Source: Dichotomicrobium sp964650735 (GTDB lineage: Bacteria; Pseudomonadota; Alphaproteobacteria; Rhizobiales; Rhodomicrobiaceae). Taken from it: a DNA stretch of 36,856 nucleotides. Below, one piece after another: positions 1 to 8,163 of this stretch. Below the pieces are notes generated by a model. The model searched no databases, was not told the origin of the DNA, and saw only the letters and a program-made list of their open reading frames with translations. The stretch spans positions 1 to 36,856 of the forward strand of contig CAZYUT010000006.1 in NCBI GenBank assembly GCA_964650735.1. Direction: 5' to 3'. Position 1 is the first letter of the stretch. Each line of letters opens with the position of its first letter. Made by a program: the position numbers and the translations under genes.

Positions 1-47
1 CTAGAGCACTTTCAGAAAAAGTGGGCACCGGTTTTGCGTCAGGAGCC
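1..47. repeat. Intergenic repeat (Hyphomicrobiales-type palindromic element), possibly cut by the window edge
   Basis: This stretch contains a short inverted repeat, CACTTT-CAGAA-AAAGTG, followed by GGGCACCGGTTTTGCG. Read on this strand it closely resembles the inverse complement of the element with core CCGAAAACCGGTTCCCACTTTTCGG, which I recall as frequent between genes in rhizobial and related genomes. A second, more diverged member lies at 4608-4666. The family assignment is from memory; the inverted repeat and the shared ACCGGTTTT core are directly visible. Confidence 0.5.
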
Positions 48-90
48 AAAGGCGGGCGCGAAGCGACCAAAGTGCGACAAAACAAGAACT

Positions 91-132
91 TAGAGCCTGT
101 TCAGCGATCCGGATTTCGTTGAACAGGCTCTA
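91..132 (-). terminator. Hairpin at the end of the hemolysin III gene, probable terminator
   Basis: Perfect 13-bp arms (91-103 and 120-132, arm TAGAGCCTGTTCA) enclose a 16-nt loop. Read on the minus strand the hairpin is followed by an interrupted T-rich stretch (AAGTTCTTGTTTTG), which fits an intrinsic terminator for the gene ending at 130. The TAG stop codon of that gene is the last three bases of the right arm, so the structure begins inside the coding end. The arms are longer than a usual terminator stem, so it could also be a mobile repeat that supplied the stop codon. Confidence 0.55.
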
Positions 133-768
133 GTGGAATACGGCAAAGGTTACGGCCGCGAAGTGGCAAGCCGTACCCGCCAGCACGAACAGATGCCAGA
201 TCGCGTTGTGATACGGCAGGCTTTCCCAGATGTGGAACAACACGCCCGTAGTGTAGATCGCCCCGCCGGCTCCGAGCAAGATCAGCGACTCGACCGGCAC
301 TGACATCACCAGTGGCTGGATCGCCGCAAGCCCCGCCCAGCCCAGCGCGAGATAAAGCGGGATTGAGAACCAGTCGCGCTTCGGCTCGATCAGCAGCTTG
401 GCCGCAGCGCCGGAAAGCGCCACCGCCCAGACCACGCTGAACAGCGTGTAGCCCGCGAAACCGCCCATCTTGACCAGTGCGAAAGGGGTATAAGTTCCTG
501 CGATCTTGATGAAGATCGCGGCTTGGTCCAATTTGCGCAGGAATAGCTTCCAGTCGGGCGCGGGAATAAGGTGGTACGCGGCAGAAAAACCGAACATCGC
601 GATCATCGCCAGTCCGTAGACGATCAAGGCCGCGGTGTCGCCGAACGGCAGCGTTGATACCGCAAGCGCGATGAGCATGGCCACGGCGATCAGGCTGCCG
701 CCGACACCGATCGCGTGAATGATGCCGTCAGCGATACGTTCACCCAGCCTGTATTCCGGACAGGTCAT
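130..768 (-). CDS. Hemolysin III family (PAQR-type) integral membrane protein
   Basis: The 212-residue product is almost wholly hydrophobic, with about seven predicted membrane helices, the usual size and architecture of the HlyIII/YqfA family. The family's polar residues are present: His18 in the first helix region, SAAYH with His66, Asp81 in DQAAIFIKIAGTYTPF, and His192 and His202 in the C-terminal segment. In related PAQR proteins these residues form an intramembrane metal site with hydrolase-like character. The bacterial role is unsettled; YqfA-type members have been linked to membrane lipid homeostasis, and the haemolysin name comes from a Bacillus cereus protein. The ATG at 768 lacks a clear Shine-Dalgarno sequence. 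It is the last gene of a minus-strand run after infA, with an 83-bp gap, and may be transcribed separately. Confidence 0.88.
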   Translation of the reverse strand: MTCPEYRLGERIADGIIHAIGVGGSLIAVAMLIALAVSTLPFGDTAALIVYGLAMIAMFGFSAAYHLIPAPDWKLFLRKLDQAAIFIKIAGTYTPFALVKMGGFAGYTLFSVVWAVALSGAAAKLLIEPKRDWFSIPLYLALGWAGLAAIQPLVMSVPVESLILLGAGGAIYTTGVLFHIWESLPYHNAIWHLFVLAGTACHFAAVTFAVFH

Positions 769-851
769 TAGAAGACGATACTACAAGGGAACGCGTTCGC
801 CCATCGGTTTTGCAGATAGGCAATTTCGCGGTGTTCTCGCTGCAACGCGGG

Positions 852-1127
852 TCAACGCCGGCGCGGCGGGGGACGGCGCTGGCCACCCGAGGGCGGCGGG
901 CCGCTATCGGTCTTGTGGCGGAAGGTGATGCGCCCCTTGTCCAGATCGTAAGGCGTCATCTCGACGGTGACGCGGTCTCCCGCGATGGTACGGATCCGGT
1001 TGCGCTTCATCCGCCCGGCCGTGTAGGCGATAATTTCGTGGCCGTTATCGAGCTGCACACGGAAACGGCCGTCGGGCAGCACATCGTTCACGACGCCTTC
1101 GAATTCAAGAACTTCTTCTTTTGCCAT
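852..1127 (-). CDS. infA: Translation initiation factor IF-1 with basic C-terminal tail
   Basis: Residues 1-71 are a standard IF-1 S1/OB-fold domain (MAKEEVLEFEGVV start, LDNGHEIIAYTAGRMKRNRI, GDRVTVEMTPYDLDKGRI). This protein binds the A site of the 30S subunit during initiation. The usual factor is about 72 residues. This one has roughly 20 more, very rich in Pro, Arg, Gly and Gln (72-91), ending in PPPRRR. An upstream ATG at 1166 would add 13 residues, but the ATG at 1127 has AGGAG at good spacing and gives the canonical N-terminus. The gene follows cspA and an rhlE-type helicase on the same strand, so it may be a cold-shock-linked copy. Whether a second, tail-less infA exists elsewhere cannot be told from this window. 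Confidence 0.93.
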   Translation of the reverse strand: MAKEEVLEFEGVVNDVLPDGRFRVQLDNGHEIIAYTAGRMKRNRIRTIAGDRVTVEMTPYDLDKGRITFRHKTDSGPPPSGGQRRPPPRRR

Positions 1128-1231
1128 TGACGCTCCTGGTGTTGACGGACGGCCACGCCGCCGCACGCCAGCACGCGGACAGCCAGGCCGGCGATCATCA
1201 CGAAGACGCTTCTCGCCGGCCGGCCGGTCCG

Positions 1232-1438
1232 TTACTCGACGCGCAGATTGGTCGCTGCGGTGCGGCCCTGGCGGTCCTGCTCCAGATCATAGACCAGACG
1301 CTGACCTTCATCCGGGTTCGGGATGCCAGAACGTTCGACGGCGCTGATGTGCACGAACACATCCTTTCCGCCTTCATCGGGCTGAATAAAACCATAGCCC
1401 TTCTGGGAATTGAAGAATTTTACGGTTCCGCTCGGCAT
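1232..1438 (-). CDS. cspA: CspA-family cold shock protein
   Basis: The 68-residue product is a single cold-shock domain. It has the RNA-binding motifs RNP1 (KGYGFI, residues 13-18) and RNP2 (VFVHI), and the family start GTVKFFN. Such proteins melt RNA secondary structure and act as transcription antiterminators or RNA chaperones. The ATG at 1438 is preceded by AAAGGAG, a strong ribosome binding site. The gene lies 88 bp downstream of the DEAD-box helicase and 104 bp upstream of infA, all on the minus strand, a grouping that fits a joint role in keeping translation going at low temperature. The cspA symbol is generic, since alphaproteobacteria usually have several paralogues. Confidence 0.93.
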   Translation of the reverse strand: MPSGTVKFFNSQKGYGFIQPDEGGKDVFVHISAVERSGIPNPDEGQRLVYDLEQDRQGRTAATNLRVE

Positions 1439-1526
1439 ATCAGTCTCCTTTGTTGCCTGTTGAGGGAATTGGGAAAGGGAATAGCGCGCGTCCCGCCGGC
1501 CGTATCGTCATCGTCGTCAGCCGTCG

Positions 1527-2765
1527 TTACGCTGCGTTCCGGGAAGGGGTGGCGCGCCGGCTACGGCGGCGTGGGCGCCGCGCGCCGGGCTCTTTGCCAG
1601 GCGCTGGCGCGGCGACGACCAAGGGCGCGTCAAACGGATCGGCCTCAGCGCCGATCACATCCATCCGGCGGCGGGTAAGCTTCTCGATCGCGCTCAGCGT
1701 GCCGCGATCGGCTGGCGTGCACAGCGATATCGCGGTGCCGCTCTGGCCCGCGCGGGCCGTGCGTCCGATGCGATGGACATAGCTTTCCGGCTCGCCGGGC
1801 AGATCGTAGTTGATGACGTGGCTCACATTGTCGATGTCGATCCCGCGCGCGGCCACGTCAGTGGCCACCAACACTTGCGCCTTGCCATCGCTGAAGCGGG
1901 CCAGCGCGCGCTGGCGGGCGGACTGCGTCTTGTCGCCATGAATCGCCTCCGCGGCCGTATCGCCCTTGGCGAGTTGCTTCGCCAAGCGGTCCGCACCGCG
2001 CTTGGTGCGGGTGAAGACGATCGTGCGGGTGCACGATGCATCGCTCAGCAGCGTCTTTAGCGCGGCGAGCTTCCCGCTCTGTTCGACGAACATCACGTTT
2101 TGCTGCACGCGGTCGACCGTAAGCGTCTTCGCAGCGATCTCGACGCGCACCGGATCGGTGAGCAGCTCGCGAGAGAGCTTGGCGATTTCGTCCGGCATGG
2201 TTGCTGAGAACAGCGCCGTCTGGCGCGCCCCGGGCATCATCGCGGCGATTTTCCGCACGTCGCGAATGAAGCCCATGTCGAACATCCGGTCAGCCTCGTC
2301 AAGCACGAGAATGCCGGTATTCTGCAACCGGACATGACCTTGTTCGACGTGATCGAGCAGACGCCCGGTGGTGGCGACCAGCACATCGACGCCGTCGCGA
2401 AGGGCCTTGATCTGCGGCCGCGCCGCTACGCCCCCGACGACGATGCCATGGCGCAGCCGGAGCTTGCGCCCGTAACTGCGCAGGCTTTCAGCGATCTGCT
2501 GGGCGAGTTCGCGCGTCGGCGCGAGGATCAGCGCCTTTGGCTGGCCGGGCAGCGGCGGACGGGTGTCTTGGCCAAGCCGCTCAAGAATGGGCAGTGTAAA
2601 CGCAGCCGTCTTTCCCGTGCCGGTTTGCGCCAGCGCCAGGACATCCTTGCCGCGTAGCAATGGCGGAATGGCTTGTTGTTGGATGGGAGTGGGTTGACTG
2701 TAATCTAGTCCAGCCAACACGTCGCAGAGAGCCTTGGAAAGCCCAAGGTGCTCAAATGTCGTCAA
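1527..2765 (-). CDS. rhlE: DEAD-box ATP-dependent RNA helicase, RhlE type
   Basis: The 412-residue protein has the ordered DEAD-box motifs: Q motif (PTPIQQQAI, 25-33), Walker A AQTGTGKT (46-53), PTRELAQQ (83-90), DEAD (156-159), SAT (187-189) and the C-terminal HRIGRTARAG. The N-terminus (TTFEHLGLS) and the short Arg/Lys-rich tail match the RhlE subgroup, which unwinds short RNA duplexes in ribosome maturation and mRNA decay. Motif Ib reads TTGR where most family members have TPGR. The start is a TTG at 2765, with GAAGG about 10 bases upstream; no ATG lies near enough to leave the Q-motif region intact. It is first in a minus-strand set with cspA and infA. Confidence 0.93.
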   Translation of the reverse strand: MTTFEHLGLSKALCDVLAGLDYSQPTPIQQQAIPPLLRGKDVLALAQTGTGKTAAFTLPILERLGQDTRPPLPGQPKALILAPTRELAQQIAESLRSYGRKLRLRHGIVVGGVAARPQIKALRDGVDVLVATTGRLLDHVEQGHVRLQNTGILVLDEADRMFDMGFIRDVRKIAAMMPGARQTALFSATMPDEIAKLSRELLTDPVRVEIAAKTLTVDRVQQNVMFVEQSGKLAALKTLLSDASCTRTIVFTRTKRGADRLAKQLAKGDTAAEAIHGDKTQSARQRALARFSDGKAQVLVATDVAARGIDIDNVSHVINYDLPGEPESYVHRIGRTARAGQSGTAISLCTPADRGTLSAIEKLTRRRMDVIGAEADPFDAPLVVAAPAPGKEPGARRPRRRSRRATPSRNAA

Positions 2766-2960
2766 GAGAATAGTACCTTCTTCCGATGCGACAGGCAGTC
2801 ACGACACATCTTTTGAACGCGAGCCTGACTGAGGCAAACATCCTCACCGCGCGCAAATCGGAGAAGACAGAGATAAAAACAACCGCCGGGATCAGGCTGT
2901 GGAAGCCGCTGCGCCATCCTTCGCCGGTGAACCGCAATATGATGGAGGACCTGGCGTGTG

Positions 2961-4586
2961 TCAACGCGCTTTAATTGGATTTTCGGGGTTTTCGGAGCGC
3001 ACCAGCGCCGCCAGCGTGTCGAGCCGGTCGGCTTCGGCGGCTGGTTTGTCCCAGCGGATGCGGTTGATGCGCGGGAAACGCATCGCCAGCCCGCATTTGT
3101 GCCGCGTGGACGGGTGGATCGAATCGAAGGCGACCTCGAACACCAGCGCCTTTTCCACTTCGCGCACCGGCCCGAACCGGCCGGTCGTGTGGTTGCGGAC
3201 CCATTTGTCCAATTCCTTCAGCTCCTCATCCGTGAAGCCGAAATAGGCTTTGCCAACGGGCAGCAGTTCACTGCCCTGCCAGACGCCAAAGGTGTAGTCC
3301 GAATAGAAGGATGAACGCTTGCCGTGGCCGCGCTGCGCATACATCAAGACGGCGTCGACCAGCAGCGGATCGCGCTTCCACTTGTACCACGCGCCCTTGG
3401 GCCGGCCAGGGATGTAAGACGTGTCGCGGCGCTTGAGCATCAGCCCTTCGACCGTGGCCAGGTCCGCTTCACTGCCCTCGCTGACGCGCGCGCGAAGGCC
3501 CAGAAGCTCCTCGGGCGAACCGAATTCGAGCCGGTCCGACAGCGACATGCCCACGGGCTCGTGCGCCGCGAACCAGTCCTCAAGCCGCGCGCGGCGATGA
3601 TCGAGCGGCAGCGCGCGCAAGTCCTCGCCCTCCAGCTTGAGCAGATCATACAGGATCAAGTGGCCGGGCAATTCGGCCATCAGCTTCTTGTCTGGCCGCT
3701 TGCGGTTCAGCCGCTTCTGCAGGTCGTTGAAGGTGCCAAGCGCCCCGTCCTTCAGCACCAGCAGTTCGCCATCGAACACGCCGATGAAATCCATGCGCGC
3801 GACAACATCGGGAAACGCCGCGCTCATGTCGTCGCCGGTGCGGGAGAACAGAGCGCGGCCTTCGGGCGTGCTCACTACCTGCACGCGAACGCCGTCATAT
3901 TTCCATTCCGCTTGAAACGCGTCCGGCGTAATGCTGTCGAGTTCGTCGTCCTCGATGGGGTGGGACAGCATCACCGGGTGAAACACAACCGCATCGCCGG
4001 TGCGCGGTTTTTCCGCTTTCCCCTCCAACCAGGCGAACAGCGGCTCATAGGGCGGCGGCAGCGCGTGCCAGACCTCCTCGATCTCGCTGACATCGACACC
4101 GCCATAATCCGCCAGGCACCGCTTCAAGAACCTAGCCGACATGCCAATGCGCAAGCCGCGCGTGCCGAGCTTGATGAGCCCCCACCGCTCCTGCGCCCTA
4201 GCGTTGTCAAGCAGATGGGCGAGATAATCGGCGATCTCGCCCTTCGGCAGCGTCGAAAAGTTCTCCACGACCTCATGCAGCGGCGGCAAGCGGTTGATCC
4301 GCCTGGCGTTCTCGCTCACCGGCCACAGATGCGCGACCGTCTCGGACAGTTCGCCGACATAGTCGTAGGAGAGATCGAACAAGACTGGATCGACGCGCGC
4401 CTTGATCATGTCGCGCACCAGCGCGCTCTTGAACAGGTCGAAGCGCAGTTCCCCGGCGATGGCCGCGACTGCCCAGCCCCGGTCCGGATCGGGCGTGCGC
4501 GCCAGATAGTCGCGCAGGACCGCCGCCTTGTCGGTGTTCGCGTAAGTAAAATAAAGCCGCTCAAGCAGCGCCGAAAACTCATGCAT
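2961..4586 (-). CDS. ATP-dependent DNA ligase of the ligase-associated DNA repair cluster
   Basis: The 541-residue protein joins nicks in DNA through an enzyme-AMP intermediate. The adenylated lysine is Lys229 in EWKYDGVRVQV. Downstream are FDGELL (motif III), the EGLMLKR segment (motif IV) and YKWKRDP (motif V), followed by an OB-fold domain with a family-typical end. The first 200 or so residues are the helical N-terminal DNA-binding domain found in this bacterial class (TIGR04120-like). Unlike LigD it has no polymerase or phosphoesterase domain. Its neighbours are the exonuclease, Lhr-like helicase and PdeM that define the ligase-associated DNA damage response set. The start ATG at 4586 gives the expected N-terminus, though its ribosome binding site is weak. 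The main replicative NAD-dependent LigA must be elsewhere. Confidence 0.94.
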   Translation of the reverse strand: MHEFSALLERLYFTYANTDKAAVLRDYLARTPDPDRGWAVAAIAGELRFDLFKSALVRDMIKARVDPVLFDLSYDYVGELSETVAHLWPVSENARRINRLPPLHEVVENFSTLPKGEIADYLAHLLDNARAQERWGLIKLGTRGLRIGMSARFLKRCLADYGGVDVSEIEEVWHALPPPYEPLFAWLEGKAEKPRTGDAVVFHPVMLSHPIEDDELDSITPDAFQAEWKYDGVRVQVVSTPEGRALFSRTGDDMSAAFPDVVARMDFIGVFDGELLVLKDGALGTFNDLQKRLNRKRPDKKLMAELPGHLILYDLLKLEGEDLRALPLDHRRARLEDWFAAHEPVGMSLSDRLEFGSPEELLGLRARVSEGSEADLATVEGLMLKRRDTSYIPGRPKGAWYKWKRDPLLVDAVLMYAQRGHGKRSSFYSDYTFGVWQGSELLPVGKAYFGFTDEELKELDKWVRNHTTGRFGPVREVEKALVFEVAFDSIHPSTRHKCGLAMRFPRINRIRWDKPAAEADRLDTLAALVRSENPENPIKAR

Positions 4587-4607
4587 GGCTTTTTTCCGTT
4601 TCGCGCG

Positions 4608-4666
4608 TTTTGTCCGAAAACCGGTTCTGATCCCGGATCGGGTCCGGGACAGGCTTTTTCGGAACG
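4608..4666. repeat. Nested palindromic intergenic repeat between ligase and exonuclease genes
   Basis: Outer arms TCCGAAAA (4613-4620) and TTTTCGGA (4656-4663) enclose an inner stem TCCCGGA-TCGGG-TCCGGGA (4631-4649), which extends to CTG/CAG pairs on either side of a one-base bulge. The outer part (CCGAAAACCGGTT) belongs to the same family as the element at 1-47; the inner part resembles the GATCCCGGATC-type repeat that I recall from many alphaproteobacteria. It fills most of the 83-bp gap between two co-directional genes, so it could stabilise or partly terminate the shared transcript. Confidence 0.6.
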
Positions 4667-4669
4667 CAC

Positions 4670-5659
4670 TCAGTCCGCATCGTCCTCCTCGTAGCCGATG
4701 AGCGAGAGCGCCCGCGCCTTCAGACCCATCGCCTGCGCCTGATGGACCAGCGCGTCCTCGCGGCCATGCGTGACCCAGATCTCCTCCGCGCCGACATCAC
4801 GGATCGTGCGGACCAGATCGTCCCAGTCGGCGTGATCGGAGATGATCAACGGCAACTCCACCCGGCGCTGTTTGGCCCGCGCGCGCACCTGCATCCAGCC
4901 CGAGGCCATGACCGGCAGCACGTTCGGCAGCCGCCGCGACCAGCGATCCGCGAGCGATCCGGGCGGACACAGCACAATCTCGCCAGCCAGCGCGCTGCGG
5001 TCGACTTCCGAGACTCGAACCAGTTCGCCAAGCGCAACGCCGTGCTCTTCGTACAATTGGCACAGCTTCACGAGCGCGCCGTGCAGGTAGATCGGCCGGT
5101 CATAGCCCGCGTCGCGCAGCGCCCGGATCAGCCGCTGGCACTTGCCGAGCGCATACACCCCAACGGCGTGGCACCGCTGCGGGAACAGCCGCAGCGATGT
5201 CAGCAGCTTTTCGATCTCGCCCTCGACCGGCGGCGAGCGGAACACCGGCAGGCCGAAGGTCGCCTCGGTCACGAACACGTCGCACGGCACCACCTCGAAA
5301 GGCGCGCAGGTCGGGTCGCGCTCGCGCTTGTAGTCGCCGGAGATGACCAGCCGCGCGCCGCCATATTCCAGCAGGATTTGCGCGCTGCCAAGGATATGCC
5401 CCGCCGGGTGAAAGCTGATCCCGACCCCTCCGGTCCCCGTAATCTCGCCATAAGGCATCGGGATCTGGTGCTCGGCAAAGTCCGGACCGTTGCGCGCGCC
5501 CATGATCGCCAGCGTCTGCGGCGTCGCCATGACGCACTGGTGCCCGGCGCGCGCATGATCGGCGTGGCCGTGCGTAATGAGCGCATGCTTCACCGGGCGG
5601 ATGGGGTCGATGTAGAACCCGCCGGGCCGGCAGAACAGCCCTTCGAGCCGGACTTCCAT
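4670..5659 (-). CDS. Ligase-associated DNA repair exonuclease (metallo-beta-lactamase/beta-CASP-like)
   Basis: The product belongs to the metallo-beta-lactamase nuclease superfamily that includes SNM1 and CPSF73. The metal-binding motif THGHADHA is at residues 29-36 (His30, His32, Asp34, His35). Further ligands are likely in the PAGHILGSAQ and ISGD segments and in the late SDHADW segment. The order matches the ligase-associated exonuclease family (TIGR04122-like), presumed to trim DNA ends before ligation. I chose the ATG at 5659 because the family begins just before the GLFCRPGGFYIDP segment; this gives 329 residues, a normal length. An in-frame ATG at 5728 would add 23 unlike residues and overlap the divergent helicase gene. 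Neither start has a clear Shine-Dalgarno sequence. Confidence 0.92.
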   Translation of the reverse strand: MEVRLEGLFCRPGGFYIDPIRPVKHALITHGHADHARAGHQCVMATPQTLAIMGARNGPDFAEHQIPMPYGEITGTGGVGISFHPAGHILGSAQILLEYGGARLVISGDYKRERDPTCAPFEVVPCDVFVTEATFGLPVFRSPPVEGEIEKLLTSLRLFPQRCHAVGVYALGKCQRLIRALRDAGYDRPIYLHGALVKLCQLYEEHGVALGELVRVSEVDRSALAGEIVLCPPGSLADRWSRRLPNVLPVMASGWMQVRARAKQRRVELPLIISDHADWDDLVRTIRDVGAEEIWVTHGREDALVHQAQAMGLKARALSLIGYEEDDAD

Positions 5660-5712
5660 CCAGGCACTGGGATGTGATTGACGTTTCTGCAAATTCTTTA
5701 TCGGCTGTTTGG

Positions 5713-8163
5713 ATGACCGGCACCCCACACATACCGGCTTACGTCGCGGACTGGTTCACGTTGCGCGGCTGGCGGCTGCATGAGCATCAGCGCGCGCTCA
5801 TCAGCGCCTTTCGCGAGCGCCGCTCAACCCTGCTGATTGCACCGACGGGCGGCGGCAAGACGCTCGCCGGGCTGCTGCCCTCGCTCATCGACATTCACGA
5901 GAACGGCGATGGGCGGCTGCACACCCTTTATATATCGCCGCTCAAGGCGCTTACCAACGACATCGCGCGCAACCTGACCCGGCCCATCGAGGAGATGGCG
6001 CTGAACGTGCGCACGGAAAGCCGCACGGGCGACACACCCGGCGCGAAACGCCAGCGCCAACGCCGAAGCCCGCCGGACATCCTGCTGACGACGCCGGAAT
6101 CGCTGATGCTGATGCTGTCCTATACCGACGCGCCGCGCATTTTCGGGCGCGTGCGCGCGGTCGTTGTCGATGAGGCGCACAGCTTCGCCGCCACGAAGCG
6201 CGGCGACTTCACCTCCCTCGCGCTCGCCCGGCTCAGGAGCCTTGCGCCGGATCACATCCGCTTCGGCCTGTCCGCCACGGTTGCCGACCCGGACGCGCTG
6301 GCCGCATGGCTCGGCAGCGCGGACGCGCCCGCGAGCGTGCACATCGCGAGGGAAGCGCCGCGCCCGCAGATCGAGATGCTGCGCACCGAAACGCCCCTGC
6401 CCTATGGCGGATTCATGGCGCGCTATGCGATCCCGGAGATTTATCAGGCGGTGCGGACGGCGCGCACCTCGATCCTGTTCGTCAACACCCGCGCGCAGGC
6501 CGAGCTGATGCTGCAATGGCTGTGGCAGGCCAACGAGGACGCCCTGCCGATCACGGTCTATCACGGCAGCCTCGACAAGGAACAGCGGCGCAAGACCGAA
6601 AGCATGATGGCCGATGGCTCTCTTCGCGCGGTCGTCGCCACCTCCGCGCTGGAGCTGGGCATCGACTGGGGCGATGTCGATCTGGTCGTGCAGGTCGGCG
6701 CGCCCAAAGGCGTCAGCCGCCTCCTGCAGCGGATCGGGCGCGCCAACCACCGGCTGGACGAGCCGAGCCGCGCGCTGTTGGTGCCGACCAACCGTTTCGA
6801 GACGCTGGAATGCCTCGCGGCAATTCAAGCGATTGAAAACGGCGTGCTCGACGGCGTGGACGACTGGACCGCCACGCGCGACACGGTCATCCAGTACATC
6901 CTCAACTGCGCCTGCGCCGGGCCGGTGTGCCCCGAAGCGCTTTATGCGGAGGTGACGCGCGCCGCGCCTTACGCCGCAATGCCCCGCGCGGAGTTCGACG
7001 CGCTGTTCCGTTTTGCCGTCGATGGCGGGTCGGTGCTGAGCAATTACGAGCGCTACCGGCGGCTTGAGTGTGGGCAGGACGGGCTTTACCGGCTGAGCCA
7101 CCAAAGCGTCGCCCGCCGCCACCGCCAGAACATCGGCACGATCGTCGAGGCCAGCCGCCTGCGCGTGAAAAAGATGTTCGGCCCGCGCGCCGGGCGCGTG
7201 CTCGGCGAAGTCGAGGAGTATTTCGCGCAAGGGCTGACGCCGGGCGACACCTTCCTGTTCGCAGGCGAGGTACTCGCCTTCGAGCGCGTGCGGGACATGA
7301 CGCTGGAGGCCCGGGCCGCCAAGGGCGGCGAGCCGAAGGTCCCGGCGTATGTCGGCGGGCAGATGCCGCTTTCGACCTATCTGGCAGAGCGGGTGCGCGC
7401 GCTGTTCGCGCGGCCGGAAGCGTGGACGGCGCTGCCCGAGAGCGCGCAGGATTGGCTCGCGCTGCAGGCCCAGGTCTCCCGCCTGCCCGGCGAGAACGCC
7501 ATGCTGATTGAGCATTTCGGGCGCGGGCGGCTGCGCTACACGGTCTTCTACACCTTCGAGGGGCGCAAGGCGAACCAGACGCTCGGAATGCTCATCACCC
7601 GGCGCATGGAACGCATGGGCCTCAAGCCGATGAGCTTCGTCATCACCGATTACGGCCTGACTGTCACCAATCTGTCCACAGTGGCGGATGCGCATATCGA
7701 CAGCCTGCTCGCGCCCGATATTCTCGGCGACGAGCTTGAGGAATGGATCGCGGAATCGCCGATGCTCAAGCGCGCCTTCCGGCAGGTGGCGACCGTCGCC
7801 GGGCTGACCGAGCAGAACTACGCGGGCGAGCGCAAGACCATGAAGCAGGTGACGTTCAGCACCGACCTGATCTATGACACGCTGCGCCGGCACGAGCCCG
7901 ACCATGTGCTGCTGAGCGTCACGCGCCGCGAGGCGGAGCGCGAACTGCTCGATCTCAAGCGGCTGTCGCGGATGCTGGGCCGCGTTCATCGCAACTGGCA
8001 GTTCGTCAGCTTACGCCGCGCTTCCCCGCTCGCAATCCCGATGCTGATGCAGGTGCGCGCGGAACAGGTGCGCGGCAGCGGGATCGAGGCGCTGTTGGCG
8101 CAAGGCGCGCTGCACGATGAGGCAGAGCGGATGATGGAGGATGCGCGTGCCGCAGCCGGCTGA
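5713..8163 (+). CDS. Lhr-like DEXH-box helicase, ligase-associated
   Basis: This is a superfamily 2 helicase of about 816 residues. It has APTGGGKT (43-50 from this start), DEAH (153-156), the LSAT motif and RIGRANHRLD (motif VI), followed by a long Lhr-specific C-terminal region with a winged-helix part. Lhr proteins translocate 3' to 5' on single-stranded DNA and unwind DNA or RNA:DNA duplexes. This shorter Lhr form is the one found beside the ATP-dependent ligase and exonuclease (TIGR04121-like). The ATG at 5713 leaves about eight residues before the conserved PAYVADWFTLRGW segment. A GTG at 5674 would add 13 residues and lie 14 bp from the divergent exonuclease start. The pdeM gene overlaps its 3' end. 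Confidence 0.94.
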   Translation: MTGTPHIPAYVADWFTLRGWRLHEHQRALISAFRERRSTLLIAPTGGGKTLAGLLPSLIDIHENGDGRLHTLYISPLKALTNDIARNLTRPIEEMALNVRTESRTGDTPGAKRQRQRRSPPDILLTTPESLMLMLSYTDAPRIFGRVRAVVVDEAHSFAATKRGDFTSLALARLRSLAPDHIRFGLSATVADPDALAAWLGSADAPASVHIAREAPRPQIEMLRTETPLPYGGFMARYAIPEIYQAVRTARTSILFVNTRAQAELMLQWLWQANEDALPITVYHGSLDKEQRRKTESMMADGSLRAVVATSALELGIDWGDVDLVVQVGAPKGVSRLLQRIGRANHRLDEPSRALLVPTNRFETLECLAAIQAIENGVLDGVDDWTATRDTVIQYILNCACAGPVCPEALYAEVTRAAPYAAMPRAEFDALFRFAVDGGSVLSNYERYRRLECGQDGLYRLSHQSVARRHRQNIGTIVEASRLRVKKMFGPRAGRVLGEVEEYFAQGLTPGDTFLFAGEVLAFERVRDMTLEARAAKGGEPKVPAYVGGQMPLSTYLAERVRALFARPEAWTALPESAQDWLALQAQVSRLPGENAMLIEHFGRGRLRYTVFYTFEGRKANQTLGMLITRRMERMGLKPMSFVITDYGLTVTNLSTVADAHIDSLLAPDILGDELEEWIAESPMLKRAFRQVATVAGLTEQNYAGERKTMKQVTFSTDLIYDTLRRHEPDHVLLSVTRREAERELLDLKRLSRMLGRVHRNWQFVSLRRASPLAIPMLMQVRAEQVRGSGIEALLAQGALHDEAERMMEDARAAAG
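8136..8140 (+). promoter_or_regulatory. GGAGG ribosome binding site that decides the pdeM start
   Basis: GGAGG lies inside the end of the helicase gene. It abuts the ATG at 8141 with no spacer but stands 6 bases before the in-frame GTG at 8147, the normal spacing. This favours GTG as the true pdeM start. Confidence 0.5.

Noticed and set aside
2766..2960. Small open frames (about 62-70 codons) in the 195-bp gap between ligase and helicase genes.
   Set aside because: They run into both neighbours, have no ribosome binding site or recognisable motif, and are best seen as the promoter region of the helicase gene.
3324..4694. A 456-codon open frame antisense to the DNA ligase.
   Set aside because: Shadow of the ligase gene; Arg/Gln/His-rich with no recognisable family.
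5824..7989. A 721-codon open frame antisense to the Lhr-like helicase.
   Set aside because: Shadow frame: composition rich in Arg, Gln, His and Ala, no family motif; the helicase motifs on the other strand are complete.
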